The notes: generated by a model not told the origin, from the letters alone. 64,000 nt of DNA from Eubacteriales bacterium (GCA_030536755.1 JAUNPJ010000006.1:1-64000), one strand, 5' to 3'; shown: positions 42,811 through 52,170, counted from the first letter of the stretch. A program made the numbers and translations.

Positions 42811-42871
42811 AATAGATAGAAAAATTATCGAATTTTACCTGTATTTTGTTTAAAACAAAAAGTAGATACGG

Positions 42872-42877
42872 TATAAT
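42872..42877 (+). promoter_or_regulatory. -10 box of the DUF2971 gene
   Basis: TATAAT at 42872-42877 with a weak TTTAAA at 42849-42854 (17-bp spacer), about 55 bp before the start codon. The ModE-type site lies some 40 bp upstream of this -35 and may or may not affect it. Confidence 0.5.
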
Positions 42878-42931
42878 AAAATGACACAAGCATAGAGTGA
42901 CAGTAATATGTGAGAATCTATGGAGGATGAT

Positions 42932-43882
42932 ATGCAGAAAATATTAGAAGACCTTTTGTCAGAAAATATGAATCAGTGGCTTGCGATTCCAAGATGTCGT
43001 GAGGGTGAGAAAATCTATCATTATACAAATCTGAGTTCCCTGAAGGGAATCGTGACAGAGCATTCATTTTGGGTGACAAAAAGTGATTTTTTGAATGATA
43101 AAAATGAATTCCGCTATGCGTATAAAGTTACAAAAAAGGTATGTGAAAAACTGGTTCCCAATGAAAGTAACCGGACTCTTCTGCAGAAGATGCTGAAGGC
43201 GAAGGTGGCGGAGCTGAATACTCTCGTGGAAGACCAGGTGATGTCGGGATGTTATGTGCTGTCTTTTTCCAAAGGTTATGACAGTCTGCTTCTTTGGACA
43301 GAATTTGCCAAATCCCAGGGGTATTGCATGGAATTTGATTATAGCCAGCTTCGAAGCGGGATACACAAGAAAATGAAGATGGACGGCTATGTAATTTATA
43401 ATAGGAAGGAACAGTGTACACTGGTCGAAAATACGTTTCTTCGGGTACTCAAGAGAAAAGACGATAGTCGGCGTGTACTCAGAAAAAAATTATTTTCCGA
43501 AACAGAAATTGTGACAGAGGAAGAATTGGAACAGTTTGTGAGCGAATTTGCTTTGTGCAGCTTTCTGTATTCCATGTTTTTTAAGAAAGAGTGCTTCCAG
43601 GAAGAACAGGAATATCGTTTTGTATTCTGGGCATTTCATGAAGAAAATGGAATGGAGATCGTTCCGGAATTGACGCCGATTCATTTCAGGGAAAGAGCGC
43701 AGACGCTCATTCCGTATATTGAAGTCGGCTATGCCCACAACAAAGGACAAAATCCGATTCGTGCCATAACAGTAGGTCCGAAGAACAACAGCGATCTGGC
43801 TGTCAAAGGCATTCGGTATTTTCTCCGTAACGAGAAAATTAATATTCCTGTATGTGAGTCAAAAATACCGCTTCGCTATTGA
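42932..43882 (+). CDS. DUF2971 domain protein
   Basis: 316 residues from the ATG at 42932 (GGAGGATGAT upstream; ATG at 42920 overlaps the ribosome site). The DUF2971 hallmark is seen in KIYHYTNLSSLKGIVTEHSFWVTKSDFLNDKNEF and CYVLSFSKGYDSLLLWTEFA, given in parts: HYTNLSSLKGI and SDFLNDKNEF. The late EEQEYRFVFW segment also fits. DUF2971 proteins resemble a divergent ADP-ribosyltransferase-like or defence-associated fold, but no activity is established. It is a single gene between the ModE region and the lipoprotein gene. Confidence 0.78.
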   Translation: MQKILEDLLSENMNQWLAIPRCREGEKIYHYTNLSSLKGIVTEHSFWVTKSDFLNDKNEFRYAYKVTKKVCEKLVPNESNRTLLQKMLKAKVAELNTLVEDQVMSGCYVLSFSKGYDSLLLWTEFAKSQGYCMEFDYSQLRSGIHKKMKMDGYVIYNRKEQCTLVENTFLRVLKRKDDSRRVLRKKLFSETEIVTEEELEQFVSEFALCSFLYSMFFKKECFQEEQEYRFVFWAFHEENGMEIVPELTPIHFRERAQTLIPYIEVGYAHNKGQNPIRAITVGPKNNSDLAVKGIRYFLRNEKINIPVCESKIPLRY

Positions 43883-44021
43883 AAAGGTTACTGTGAACAG
43901 TAACTTGAGAAACAGGATGTCAATGTTTTCCACAGCAATGGGTATGGACGCAAAGTCTTCATAATGGTATAATGGTGGCGTGAACAGCAGGGGGGAACAA
44001 ATAGAACAGGAGGTATGTAGT

Positions 44022-44918
44022 ATGAGACTTATGTATGGAAAAATGCTGGCAGTCAGCACAGTACTTTCTATTTGTCTGCTGACCGCATGCACAACATCTC
44101 AAAATAACGGGCAGGCTGTGGCGAATGAGGAGAATGTGGAAAATATCACCAGCACGACCACACCGACTGTGACCAGTGCACCAATTGCCATGCAGTTGAG
44201 TGACAGTGAGACGCCAAGTGGTGTGAAAGTAGAGGCAAAATATCAGAAATATAAAGTAGTTATGGGTGTCAATGTTCGTGCAGACTGCAGCGGAGACAGT
44301 GAATGGGTCGGTTCTCTGTTTGAAAATGATGTCGTGCAGGGAACCGGAGTATGTGAAAATGGATGGATCCAGATTCTGTTTGAGGGCAAAAAGAGTTATG
44401 CGACGGGAAGCTGTCTGGAGGAAGTCGATGATATGCCGGTCACAGTACCGATGGGAACGGCAGGAACAGGAAGTGTTACGCCAACGCCGACACTGACGCC
44501 GACTCCGTCATTTACAGAGACACCGGAAGCATCAGAAACTCCACAGGCAGAAGTGACGCCTTCTGTTGATGTGACAGACTGGGCAAAATACAAATCCACC
44601 AAGTGGGAAGCGTCATCAAGTACATCCTGCTATGTTCAGATTCATTCGGTAGCCGGCAATACGGTTATTTTCCGATTCCGGGTTGTGGACGGACCGCTTG
44701 ACGGCAGCGGTGTGTCGGCAGAAGTCGAAAACTGCACCGGAAAGATTCAGGACGGCGTAATGAACTTCAGCTTTACGGATGATCAGGAAAATACAGGTGT
44801 TGGCCGTATGGAAATCGTGGACGATACACATTTGATGATCACGACTGTGATTACGCAGCCAAATCCTGAGGCGGCTTATAAAGCCGAGATTATGACAGAG
44901 TTGACGGAGATTGAATAA
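44022..44918 (+). CDS. Lipoprotein with SH3 domain and Thr-Pro linker
   Basis: 298 residues from the ATG at 44022 after AGGAGGTATGTAGT. The signal peptide ends in the lipobox LTAC (about residues 22-25), so it is anchored in the outer leaflet of the membrane. An SH3b-type domain follows at about 85-140 (KVVMGVNVRADCSGDSEWVG and VCENGWIQILFEGKKSYATG). A Thr/Pro-rich linker of TPTP units covers about 150-182. The C-terminal ~110 residues form a beta-rich domain of unknown role. It may bind cell-wall peptides. A perfect terminator follows. Confidence 0.8.
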   Translation: MRLMYGKMLAVSTVLSICLLTACTTSQNNGQAVANEENVENITSTTTPTVTSAPIAMQLSDSETPSGVKVEAKYQKYKVVMGVNVRADCSGDSEWVGSLFENDVVQGTGVCENGWIQILFEGKKSYATGSCLEEVDDMPVTVPMGTAGTGSVTPTPTLTPTPSFTETPEASETPQAEVTPSVDVTDWAKYKSTKWEASSSTSCYVQIHSVAGNTVIFRFRVVDGPLDGSGVSAEVENCTGKIQDGVMNFSFTDDQENTGVGRMEIVDDTHLMITTVITQPNPEAAYKAEIMTELTEIE

Positions 44919-44936
44919 TCTCTTGTCATTTTAGAT

Positions 44937-44964
44937 AAAAGGTGTCGATTTCGACACCTTTTTC
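44937..44964 (+). terminator. Intrinsic terminator
   Basis: AAAAGGTGTCG (44937-44947) pairs with CGACACCTTTT around an ATTT loop, ending in T5. Confidence 0.88.
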
Positions 44965-45050
44965 TGTGAAAAATGTAAAAAATGCAAGAGGGCGTTGCAT
45001 TCTTTCCTAAATATGTTACAATACTGTTACAAAAGGATGAAGGTGTAAGG

Positions 45051-45812
45051 ATGACAATTTATAACGCTATTTTTACAAGAAAATCAGTTCGAAATTATAA
45101 AATGGAGCCGGTGAGTGACAGCCTGCTGCAGTCGATTTATGCCAATTATGAAGAGATTCAGAAGCTTTTTCTGGGAATTGAAACAGAATTGCAGATTGTG
45201 GAATCTCTGAGCAGGCATGAAAAGGTTGCGATGTTTGGCGTGCGTGCACCGTACTATCTGTTATTATATACAGAAGAAAAAGACAAATGCTATATGAATG
45301 CAGGGTTTATCATGGAGCAGATGAGTCTCTTTCTTTCCTGTAAAGGAATCGGAAGCTGTTTTGTCGGTTCTCCTGTGATCAGCAGAAAGTATGCCCGTTT
45401 CGGGAACAAAAAGCTGGCCTGTATTCTGGCTTTTGGAAGGGCAAAGGGAAGTGCGGTAAGAAAGCCTTCCGAATTCAAACGGCTGGATATGAACAAATTA
45501 TGTGTATATAAGGAAAAACCGCGTCAGTGGATGTGTCAGCTGCTGGAAGTGGCAAGGCTGGCTCCGTCCAGTATGAATTCGCAGCCCTGGCGATTTCTTG
45601 TCTACGATAACAAGATCCATATTTTCTGCAAAAAGTCCGGGGTTGGAAATTCCAAGCGGTTATTGGAAATCAATTTTGGCATTCTGTATGCGCATATGAT
45701 GGTAGCAGCGGAGGAAATGTGGCTGGATCTGGATTTGATTCGTCTTGAGAATATCAGTCAGAAAAACTTTTCGAACAGCGAATATATGCTCAGTGCAGTA
45801 TTAAACAGCTAA
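45051..45812 (+). CDS. Nitroreductase-family protein
   Basis: A 253-residue FMN-dependent nitroreductase-fold protein of the clostridial TM1586 type. It begins MTIYNAIFTRKSVRNYKMEPV with the FMN-binding RKSVRNY, and has LEVARLAPSSMNSQPWRF in the middle (FMN/NAD contact). The domain is split as in the TM1586 subgroup, with the second APSSMNSQPW half late in the chain. A promoter TTGCAT (44995-45000) and extended TGT-TACAAT (45017-45022) precede it. The physiological substrate is unknown. Confidence 0.85.
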   Translation: MTIYNAIFTRKSVRNYKMEPVSDSLLQSIYANYEEIQKLFLGIETELQIVESLSRHEKVAMFGVRAPYYLLLYTEEKDKCYMNAGFIMEQMSLFLSCKGIGSCFVGSPVISRKYARFGNKKLACILAFGRAKGSAVRKPSEFKRLDMNKLCVYKEKPRQWMCQLLEVARLAPSSMNSQPWRFLVYDNKIHIFCKKSGVGNSKRLLEINFGILYAHMMVAAEEMWLDLDLIRLENISQKNFSNSEYMLSAVLNS

Positions 45813-45857
45813 GTTGTGCATACTTTTAAAAAAAATAAAAAAATTTAAAAAAAATGT

Positions 45858-45886
45858 TTGACATCCCACCGGATATGTAGTATAGT
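45858..45886 (+). promoter_or_regulatory. Promoter of tRNA-Gly
   Basis: TTGACA (45858-45863) and TATAGT (45881-45886) with a 17-bp spacer, 20 bp upstream of the tRNA. Confidence 0.8.
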
Positions 45887-45906
45887 ATTACTTGTCCGAG
45901 GGACAT

Positions 45907-45979
45907 GCGTGAGTGGCTCAGTTGGTAGAGTACGACCTTGCCAAGGTCGGGGTCGCGGGTTCGAGCCCCGTCTCACGCT
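45907..45979 (+). tRNA. tRNA-Gly (GCC)
   Basis: A 73-nt cloverleaf. Acceptor stem GCGTGAG pairs with CTCACGC, discriminator base T. The D arm has GGCTCAGTTGGTAGAG, the anticodon stem-loop is CCTTGCCAAGG with anticodon GCC, and the T arm has GGGTTCGAGCCCC. CCA is not encoded. A terminator follows within 10 nt. Confidence 0.97.
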
Positions 45980-45985
45980 CTCAAA

Positions 45986-46016
45986 AAGAGTTTGGTTTGA
46001 ACCAAACTCTTTTTTG
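45986..46016 (+). terminator. Terminator behind tRNA-Gly
   Basis: AAGAGTTTGGTT (45986-45997) pairs with AACCAAACTCTT (46000-46011), then a T-run to 46015. It lies between the tRNA and the EamA gene, so the latter relies on readthrough or on a promoter I could not identify. Confidence 0.88.
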
Positions 46017-46040
46017 TATGGATGTAAAAGAAAGGAAAGA

Positions 46041-46919
46041 ATGGTAGAAGTCATGAACATGAAAACAAAGTATAAGGGAATTATTTTTATTGTCATGTCT
46101 GCATTTTTCTTTGCTCTCATGAATATGTTTGTAAGACTGTCCGGGGATTTGCCGTCGATACAAAAAAGTTTTTTCAGAAATGCAATCGCTTTTGTGATTG
46201 CGGTGGTGGCAATGAAGCGCAATCACATCTTGTTCTCAGGTAACAAAAGAAATGGAAAGTATCTGATTTTCCGCTCACTGTTTGGTACGTTGGGGATTCT
46301 GTGTAATTTTTATGCGGTGGATCATCTGGTGCTGGCAGATGCTTCGATGCTCAACAAGATGTCGCCTTTTTTTGCGATTTTCTTTAGTGTGCTCATTCTG
46401 AAAGAGAAAGTAAAACCAGCGCAGGTGCTGATCGTAGTAACAGCATTTATCGGAAGTCTTTTTATCATTAAGCCTACCATGACGAATATGGAACTTGTGC
46501 CTGCGTTGATTGGATTTGCCGGAGGTGTGTGTGCCGGTCTGGCTTATACGTACGTTCGCAAGTTAAGCTCCTGCGGGGAAAAGGGACCGTTTATTGTTGC
46601 CTTTTTCTCAGGATTTTCTTGTCTGGTGACGCTGCCGTTTCTGATTTGGGATTACCATCCGATGTCTGCGCAGCAGTTGGTGATGCTGCTTTTGGCAGGA
46701 ACAGCGGCAGCAGGAGGACAGTTTACAATCACAGCTGCTTATTCCTGCGCACCGGCAAGAGAAATTTCGGTTTATGATTATTCACAGATCATTTTCTCGG
46801 CGTGTCTCGGATTTTTTGTGTTTGGACAGATTCCAGATGTATTCAGTTGGATTGGTTATGTGATTATCATATCCATGGCGATTGCCATGTTTTTGTATAA
46901 CAACAGAGAAAATGCCTGA
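46041..46919 (+). CDS. EamA/DMT-family transporter
   Basis: A 292-residue membrane protein with ten predicted helices in two EamA repeats. It starts MVEVMNMKTKYKGIIFIVMS at 46041 after AAAGGAAAGA. Repeat 1 has MNMFVRLSGDLPSIQKSFFR and the family's LADASMLNKMSPFFAIFFS, and repeat 2 has YDYSQIIFSACLGFFVFGQIPD. DMT proteins export or import small metabolites; the substrate is not evident. It is followed 14 bp later by a hydrolase gene and is probably co-transcribed with it. Confidence 0.88.
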   Translation: MVEVMNMKTKYKGIIFIVMSAFFFALMNMFVRLSGDLPSIQKSFFRNAIAFVIAVVAMKRNHILFSGNKRNGKYLIFRSLFGTLGILCNFYAVDHLVLADASMLNKMSPFFAIFFSVLILKEKVKPAQVLIVVTAFIGSLFIIKPTMTNMELVPALIGFAGGVCAGLAYTYVRKLSSCGEKGPFIVAFFSGFSCLVTLPFLIWDYHPMSAQQLVMLLLAGTAAAGGQFTITAAYSCAPAREISVYDYSQIIFSACLGFFVFGQIPDVFSWIGYVIIISMAIAMFLYNNRENA

Positions 46920-46933
46920 TATCAGGAGGTGGT

Positions 46934-47866
46934 ATGATGAAGCAGTTTACGTTTACTTTGCGTTCCAGAGTGGACAATCTGGAGCTTTCCGTGCTTCGGA
47001 CAGAGCCGGATGGAGGAATACGCGGTGTGATTCAGATCGTGCATGGCATGAGTGAATACAAGGAGCGTTACCTGCTCTTTATGGAATATATGACGGATCG
47101 AGGGTTTGTTTGCGTGATTCATGATCATCGCGGTCATGGAAAAAGTGTCAGAGACAAAGAAGATCTTGGCTACATGTATGGCGGAGGTGCGCATGCGATG
47201 GTGGAGGATATCCGAAGAGTCAATGATTTTATTCACAGACGCTATGCGCATAAGAAGGTGATTCTTCTGGGACATAGTATGGGCTCCCTGGCGGTCCGTA
47301 CATATCTGAAAAAATACGACAGCAGCGTGAATCTGGTGATCCTGAGTGGTTCGCCAAGCAAAAATCCGGCGCTGCCTGTGGGAATGGCAATGGCTGCTGC
47401 TCAGAAAAAGATTTTTGGTGCGCGGCATCCGGGACGTTTGATTGAGGCGATGAGTTTCGGTCCGTATGCGCTTCGGTTTAAGGGAGAGAAGAGTCGTTTT
47501 GCATGGACCTGTTCTGATCCGAAAGTGGTGACGGAGTATGACAATTCCCCGTTATGCGGATTTACCTTTTCGGCAGATGCGTATCAGGCACTGTTTCAGC
47601 TGATGAAAGAGACTTACAGCAGTAAGGGATGGAACTGCCGCAGGCCGAATCTTCCGGTCTTGTTTGTCAGCGGAGCAGACGATCCCTGCATGGATAACAT
47701 TCGAAAATTCAAGCAGGCGGTCGACCATATGCGTCATGTGGGATATCGCCGTGTGCGAGGAAAAGTATATCCGGGGATGCGCCATGAGATTTTGAATGAG
47801 TGCCGGAAAGAACGGGTTTATCGTGATCTTTATCTGTATATCAGAAAACAGTTATTTACAGAATAA
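46934..47866 (+). CDS. Alpha/beta hydrolase, lysophospholipase/monoglyceride lipase-like
   Basis: A 310-residue serine hydrolase of the Hydrolase_4 family. It has IQIVHGMSEYKERYL, HDHRGHGKSV, the nucleophile elbow LLGHSMGSLAVR, the catalytic Asp in FVSGADDPC and the His in YPGMRHEILNE. There is no signal peptide, so it is cytoplasmic. The likely substrate is a monoacylglycerol or lysophospholipid by family; not proven. ATG at 46934 (or 46937) after GGAGGTGGT. A terminator at 47878-47923 follows. Confidence 0.88.
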   Translation: MMKQFTFTLRSRVDNLELSVLRTEPDGGIRGVIQIVHGMSEYKERYLLFMEYMTDRGFVCVIHDHRGHGKSVRDKEDLGYMYGGGAHAMVEDIRRVNDFIHRRYAHKKVILLGHSMGSLAVRTYLKKYDSSVNLVILSGSPSKNPALPVGMAMAAAQKKIFGARHPGRLIEAMSFGPYALRFKGEKSRFAWTCSDPKVVTEYDNSPLCGFTFSADAYQALFQLMKETYSSKGWNCRRPNLPVLFVSGADDPCMDNIRKFKQAVDHMRHVGYRRVRGKVYPGMRHEILNECRKERVYRDLYLYIRKQLFTE

Positions 47867-47877
47867 AAAAAGAAAAG

Positions 47878-47923
47878 AGAATGTAGGATTTCGGGATGAT
47901 CGGGATTTTACATTCTTTTTTTA
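47878..47923 (+). terminator. Intrinsic terminator
   Basis: AGAATGTA (47878-47885) pairs with TACATTCT (47909-47916), with T-run to 47922. The inner arms are GA/GG-rich and less perfect. Confidence 0.75.
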
Positions 47924-47934
47924 TTGTAAATTTT

Positions 47935-47975
47935 TTTAACTTAAACTTTACAGAGGCAGACTTTTGGATTTTACA
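47935..47975 (+). promoter_or_regulatory. Candidate Pho-box cluster before pstS
   Basis: TTTAACT (47935-47941), TTTACA (47947-47952) and TTTACA (47970-47975) lie at spacings near multiples of 11-12 bp, on the same face of the helix. This resembles PhoB/PhoP direct-repeat sites (TT-T/A-ACA-like). No clear -35 is present, as is usual for activated Pho promoters. Confidence 0.4.
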
Positions 47976-48051
47976 TTCCTTCGATAAGATACAGACTGTA
48001 AAACAACAACACATATATTTGAATCTGAAAAAATTGAAGGAGAATGTAAAA

Positions 48052-48987
48052 ATGAAGATGAGAAAATTTCTTGTAATGTTAACAGCAGCGACAATGGCAA
48101 TGGGAACTCTTGCAGGATGCGGAGGTTCTGATACAGGAAGCGACAGTGCAGCACAGGCAGAAGAAACACAGGAGGCAGCTGCTGAGAATACAGATGAGAC
48201 CACAGCAGAAGGCCCGATCACAGTGGTATCCAGAGAGGATGGCTCCGGTACACGAGGCGCTTTTATCGAACTGTTCGGTGTGCAGGAGGAACAAAACGGT
48301 GAGAAAGTAGATATGACAACGACAGAGGCAAGTATCACCAACAGCACATCTGTTATGCTGACCTCCGTAGCCGGTGATCCGTATGCAATCGGTTATGTAT
48401 CACTCGGTTCCCTTGATGATACGGTAAAAGCAGTGAAGATTGACGGCGTTGAGGCAACTGGTGAAAATGTATCCAACGGTTCCTACAAAATTGCAAGACC
48501 ATTCAATATTGTTACAAAAGACGACCTCAGTGATGTGGCACAGGATTTTATTGATTATATTATGAGTGCGGACGGACAGGCAATCATTGAGGAAAACAAC
48601 TACATCAAGGCATCTGACGAAGGCGCTTACGAAGGAACAAAACCGGAAGGAAAGGTTGTAGTGGCAGGTTCTTCTTCCGTAACACCGGTCATGGAAAAAT
48701 TGAAAGAGGCTTACATCGGAGTGAATCCAAATGCAGAAATCGAGATTCAGCAGAGTGATTCCACCACAGGTGTTACCTCTACGATTGACGGAATCTGTGA
48801 CATCGGTATGGCATCCCGTGAACTGAAAGACAGTGAGACATCAGAAGGAGTAGCTTCTCAGGTCATCGCTATGGATGGTATTGCTGTGATCGTAAACCAG
48901 GAAAATCCGCTGGATGAGCTGTCCAGTGAACAGGTAAAAGACATTTATACAGGTGCAATCTTAGACTGGGAAGAACTCGCACAGTAA
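48052..48987 (+). CDS. pstS: Phosphate-binding lipoprotein PstS (copy 1)
   Basis: The 311-residue solute-binding protein of the high-affinity phosphate ABC transporter. Signal peptide and lipobox (TLAGC, about residues 19-23) are followed by an Asp/Glu/Thr-rich linker. Phosphate-site segments are VVSREDGSGTRGAF (about 63-76) and GSSSVTPVMEKLKE (about 205-218), and GIGMASREL-type sequence reads DIGMASRELKD. The start at 48052 follows GAAGGAGAATGTAAAA. It is the first gene of pstSCAB-phoU and is probably activated under phosphate limitation. Confidence 0.95.
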   Translation: MKMRKFLVMLTAATMAMGTLAGCGGSDTGSDSAAQAEETQEAAAENTDETTAEGPITVVSREDGSGTRGAFIELFGVQEEQNGEKVDMTTTEASITNSTSVMLTSVAGDPYAIGYVSLGSLDDTVKAVKIDGVEATGENVSNGSYKIARPFNIVTKDDLSDVAQDFIDYIMSADGQAIIEENNYIKASDEGAYEGTKPEGKVVVAGSSSVTPVMEKLKEAYIGVNPNAEIEIQQSDSTTGVTSTIDGICDIGMASRELKDSETSEGVASQVIAMDGIAVIVNQENPLDELSSEQVKDIYTGAILDWEELAQ

Positions 48988-49012
48988 GAAAAAATAAAGA
49001 GGGATGATCCAT

Positions 49013-49906
49013 ATGAATCATATGAAAGAAAAAGGAATGCGGCTGGTGTTTCTGATCGCAGCCTGTGTATCGATACTGGCCGTTGCATTGATTTGTGTAT
49101 TCTTATTTGCAAATGGAATTCCCGCAATTGGAAAAATCGGGCCGCTTAAGTTTCTCAGGGGAGAGACCTGGCGGCCTTCCAACGAAATTTTCGGGATTTT
49201 TCCGATGATTATGGGAAGTATTTACGTGACAGCGGGAGCCATCTTGATTGGTGTTCCCATTGCCATTCTCACATCGGTGTTTCTGGCAAAGTACTGTCCG
49301 AAAAAAATTTATCGTCCGCTGAAATCAGCGACAGAACTGATGGCAGGTGTACCGTCGATTGTATATGGCTTCTTTGGTCTCGTTCTGATCGTTCCGATGG
49401 TGCGCGATTTTAGTCATTTTCTCGTGGAAGTGACAGGCAACAAGCATCTCAACAGCAACGGAAGCAGCATGCTGACGGCCTCGATTTTGCTTGGAATCAT
49501 GATTCTTCCAACCATTATTGGTGTGACAGAATCTGCAATCCGCAGTATCCCGGACAGCTATTACGAGGGTTCCCTGGCACTGGGGGCAACGCATGAGAGA
49601 ACCATTTTCCACGTGATTCTTCCGGCTGCAAAATCAGGAATCCTGGCAGGTGTTGTCCTTGGAATCGGAAGAGCCATCGGAGAGACGATGGCAGTTATTA
49701 TGGTAGCCGGAAACCAGGCACGTATGCCGGATGGATTGCTCAAAGGAGTCCGTACCATGACGGCGAACATTGTCATTGAGATGGGCTATGCGACAGATCT
49801 CCACAGAGAGGCACTGATTGCGACCGGTGTGGTATTGTTTGTGTTTATTTTGATTATCAATCTGTGCCTGTCGGTACTGAACAGGAGGTCTGACAATGGA
49901 AATTAG
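49013..49906 (+). CDS. pstC: Phosphate ABC transporter permease PstC
   Basis: A 297-residue inner-membrane permease with six helices. The start at 49013 (MNHMKEKGMRL) is chosen because AGAGGG lies 9 nt upstream; ATG at 49004 abuts it. Conserved features are ELMAGVPSIVYGFFGLV and the EAA-like loop EGSLALGATHERTIFHVILPAAKSGI, which contacts PstB, given here in parts. It overlaps pstA by 11 nt. Confidence 0.95.
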   Translation: MNHMKEKGMRLVFLIAACVSILAVALICVFLFANGIPAIGKIGPLKFLRGETWRPSNEIFGIFPMIMGSIYVTAGAILIGVPIAILTSVFLAKYCPKKIYRPLKSATELMAGVPSIVYGFFGLVLIVPMVRDFSHFLVEVTGNKHLNSNGSSMLTASILLGIMILPTIIGVTESAIRSIPDSYYEGSLALGATHERTIFHVILPAAKSGILAGVVLGIGRAIGETMAVIMVAGNQARMPDGLLKGVRTMTANIVIEMGYATDLHREALIATGVVLFVFILIINLCLSVLNRRSDNGN

Positions 49907-50762
49907 AAACAAAGTTACCTTTTCTGACAAAATGAAAAGTTATCTGCGTCATCCGGGATCCGGACTGACTGCACTGCTGGTGCTGTTGGCAACACTGGCG
50001 ACCTTTTTTGTGCTGATTTTTTTGATCGCCTATATTCTGATCAAGGGAATCCCGTTTATTCAGCCGGATCTCTTTTCGATGCATTATACATCAGAAAATG
50101 CATCTCTGATGCCTTCTTTGATCAATACACTTGTGATGACACTGCTCTCCCTTGCGATTGCAGCCCCGATTGGAATTTTTTCTGCAATTTATCTGGTGGA
50201 ATATGCGAAAAAAGGAAGTCGGTTTGTCGGTCTGGTTCGTATCACGGCAGAGACGTTGACGGGTATTCCGTCCATCGTATATGGCTTGTTTGGTATGCTG
50301 TTTTTTGTAAGCACGCTGAAATGGGGCTATTCGCTTCTGGCAGGTGCGTTTACACTGGTGATCATGATTCTTCCGGTCATCATGCGAACCGCTGAGGAAG
50401 CACTCAAATCAGTTCCTGATTCTTACAGGGAGGCAAGCTTCGGACTGGGAGCAGGCAAGCTTCGGACTATTTTCAAGATTGTACTTCCCTCCGCAGTACC
50501 CGGAATCCTGGCAGGAGTTATCCTGGCAATCGGACGAGTGGTAGGAGAAACGGCTGCACTGATCTATACAGCAGGTACGGTAGCGCAGATTCCGAGCAAC
50601 CTGATGGGATCCGGAAGAACACTGGCCGTTCATATGTATGCATTGTCGAGTGAGGGTCTGCATATGGATCAGGCATATGCGACAGCAGTCATCCTTCTGA
50701 TTATGGTACTGCTGATTAACTGGATATCAGGAATGATAGCAAAACGCATTACGAAAGGATAA
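49896..50762 (+). CDS. pstA: Phosphate ABC transporter permease PstA
   Basis: The 288-residue second permease with six helices. It has ETLTGIPSIVYGLFGMLFF and the EAA-type loop REASFGLGAGKLRTIFKIVL before PSAVPGILAGVILAIGR. It starts inside the 3' end of pstC after AACAGGAGGTCTGACA and ends 3 bp before pstB. Confidence 0.95.
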   Translation: MEIRNKVTFSDKMKSYLRHPGSGLTALLVLLATLATFFVLIFLIAYILIKGIPFIQPDLFSMHYTSENASLMPSLINTLVMTLLSLAIAAPIGIFSAIYLVEYAKKGSRFVGLVRITAETLTGIPSIVYGLFGMLFFVSTLKWGYSLLAGAFTLVIMILPVIMRTAEEALKSVPDSYREASFGLGAGKLRTIFKIVLPSAVPGILAGVILAIGRVVGETAALIYTAGTVAQIPSNLMGSGRTLAVHMYALSSEGLHMDQAYATAVILLIMVLLINWISGMIAKRITKG

Positions 50763-50765
50763 GAG

Positions 50766-51518
50766 ATGAACAGTAAAATATCAATTCAGAATCTGGACTT
50801 ATATTACGGTGAGTTTAAAGCCTTAAAACAGATTAATATGGAGTTGCCGGAAAAAGAAATCACGGCATTTATCGGACCCAGCGGCTGTGGAAAATCGACC
50901 CTGCTGAAATCATTGAATCGTATGAATGATCTGGTCGAGGGATGTAAGATCACGGGAAATGTGCTGCTGGACGGAGAAGACATTTATGGAGATATGGATG
51001 TCAATCTTTTGAGAAAACGTGTGGGAATGGTATTCCAGAAACCAAATCCGTTCCCTATGAGTATTTATGACAACATTGCCTACGGACCGAGAACACACGG
51101 AATCCGAAGCAAAGCCAAACTGGACGATATCGTGGAGAAATCGCTGCGTGACGCGGCAATCTGGGATGAGGTCAAGGATCGACTGAAAAAAAGTGCCCTC
51201 GGAATGTCCGGCGGACAGCAGCAGCGACTTTGTATCGCCCGTGCGCTTGCTGTACAGCCGGAGGTGCTGTTGATGGACGAGCCGACTTCTGCACTTGATC
51301 CAATTTCCACTTCCAAAATTGAAGATCTTGCGGTAGAATTAAAAAAGGATTATACTATCATCATGGTTACCCACAATATGCAGCAGGCAGTGCGTATTTC
51401 TGACAAAACCGCATTCTTCCTTCTTGGGGAGGTCATTGAGTTTGGCGATACGGAACAATTATTCTCCATGCCAAAGAACAAGAAAACAGAGGACTATATT
51501 ACAGGAAGGTTTGGTTGA
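50766..51518 (+). CDS. pstB: Phosphate ABC transporter ATPase PstB
   Basis: 250 residues, normal PstB length. Walker A is [14 protein letters not shown] (about 38-51), followed by the Q-loop [16 protein letters not shown], the ABC signature [17 protein letters not shown], Walker [13 protein letters not shown] and the switch His in MVTHNMQQA. It powers phosphate import with PstA and PstC. phoU begins 4 bp after its stop codon. Confidence 0.97.
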   Translation: MNSKISIQNLDLYYGEFKALKQINMELPEKEITAFIGPSGCGKSTLLKSLNRMNDLVEGCKITGNVLLDGEDIYGDMDVNLLRKRVGMVFQKPNPFPMSIYDNIAYGPRTHGIRSKAKLDDIVEKSLRDAAIWDEVKDRLKKSALGMSGGQQQRLCIARALAVQPEVLLMDEPTSALDPISTSKIEDLAVELKKDYTIIMVTHNMQQAVRISDKTAFFLLGEVIEFGDTEQLFSMPKNKKTEDYITGRFG

Positions 51519-51522
51519 TGAT

Positions 51523-52167
51523 ATGAGAAATAGATTTGATGCACAGCTTGCACAGTTGAATTTGGAACTGATTGAGATGGGAACCTTATGTGAGGATGCC
51601 ATTAAGGAAACCTATAAAGTACTTCTGAACGAAGACAAGGAGGCGGCAAAGGAGATTATTGCACATGATTCTGTGATTGACCGCGCAGAGCGTGATATTG
51701 AGAATCTGTGCCTGAAACTTCTTCTGCAGCAGCAGCCTGTAGCAAAAGATCTGCGTCAGGTATCGGCTGCTTTGAAGATGATCACAGATATGGAGCGTAT
51801 CGGAGATCAGGCAGCGGATATTGCGGAAATCGTAGCAACTGCACATATTCCGGTGGCGGACGAAATGGTGACTTTGAAGGAGATGGCAGAGGCCACAATG
51901 AACATGGTAACGTCTGCGGTGGATGCCTATGTCAAACGGGATCTGGATATTGCCCAGAAAGTGATTGCCGCGGATGATACGGTAGATGAACTTTTTATAA
52001 AAATGAAGAAAAAGTTATTGGATATTATTCAGAAAAATCCGGCGGATGGAGAATGTGCCCTGGATGTGCTGATGATCGCAAAATATTATGAGCGTATTGG
52101 CGACCATGCAACGAACGTTGCAGAGTGGGTAGAATTTTCCCTGACCGGTGTGCATAAAGGAGCTTAA
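51523..52167 (+). CDS. phoU: Phosphate signalling protein PhoU
   Basis: A 214-residue three-helix-bundle protein in two repeats, each with the metal-binding pattern: RDAERDIENL-like DRAERDIENLCLKLL and ERIGDQAADIAEI in repeat 1, and YYERIGDHATNVAEW in repeat 2. PhoU keeps the PhoR kinase off while the Pst transporter is supplied with phosphate. The start at 51523 follows ACAGGAAGGTTTGGTTGAT. It sits between pstB and the two-component genes. Confidence 0.95.
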   Translation: MRNRFDAQLAQLNLELIEMGTLCEDAIKETYKVLLNEDKEAAKEIIAHDSVIDRAERDIENLCLKLLLQQQPVAKDLRQVSAALKMITDMERIGDQAADIAEIVATAHIPVADEMVTLKEMAEATMNMVTSAVDAYVKRDLDIAQKVIAADDTVDELFIKMKKKLLDIIQKNPADGECALDVLMIAKYYERIGDHATNVAEWVEFSLTGVHKGA

Positions 52168-52170
52168 CAT

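Noticed and set aside
43882-43915. Hairpin GGTTACTGT-GA-ACAGTAACTT after the DUF2971 gene, considered as a fifth AGAGA leader
   Set aside because: The loop has no AGAGA boxes, there is no promoter just upstream and no overlapping terminator with a T-run.
44450-44560. Thr-Pro repeat region in the lipoprotein as a DNA repeat or CRISPR-like array
   Set aside because: It is a short low-complexity protein linker in frame; no CRISPR array or spaced direct repeats are seen anywhere in the window.
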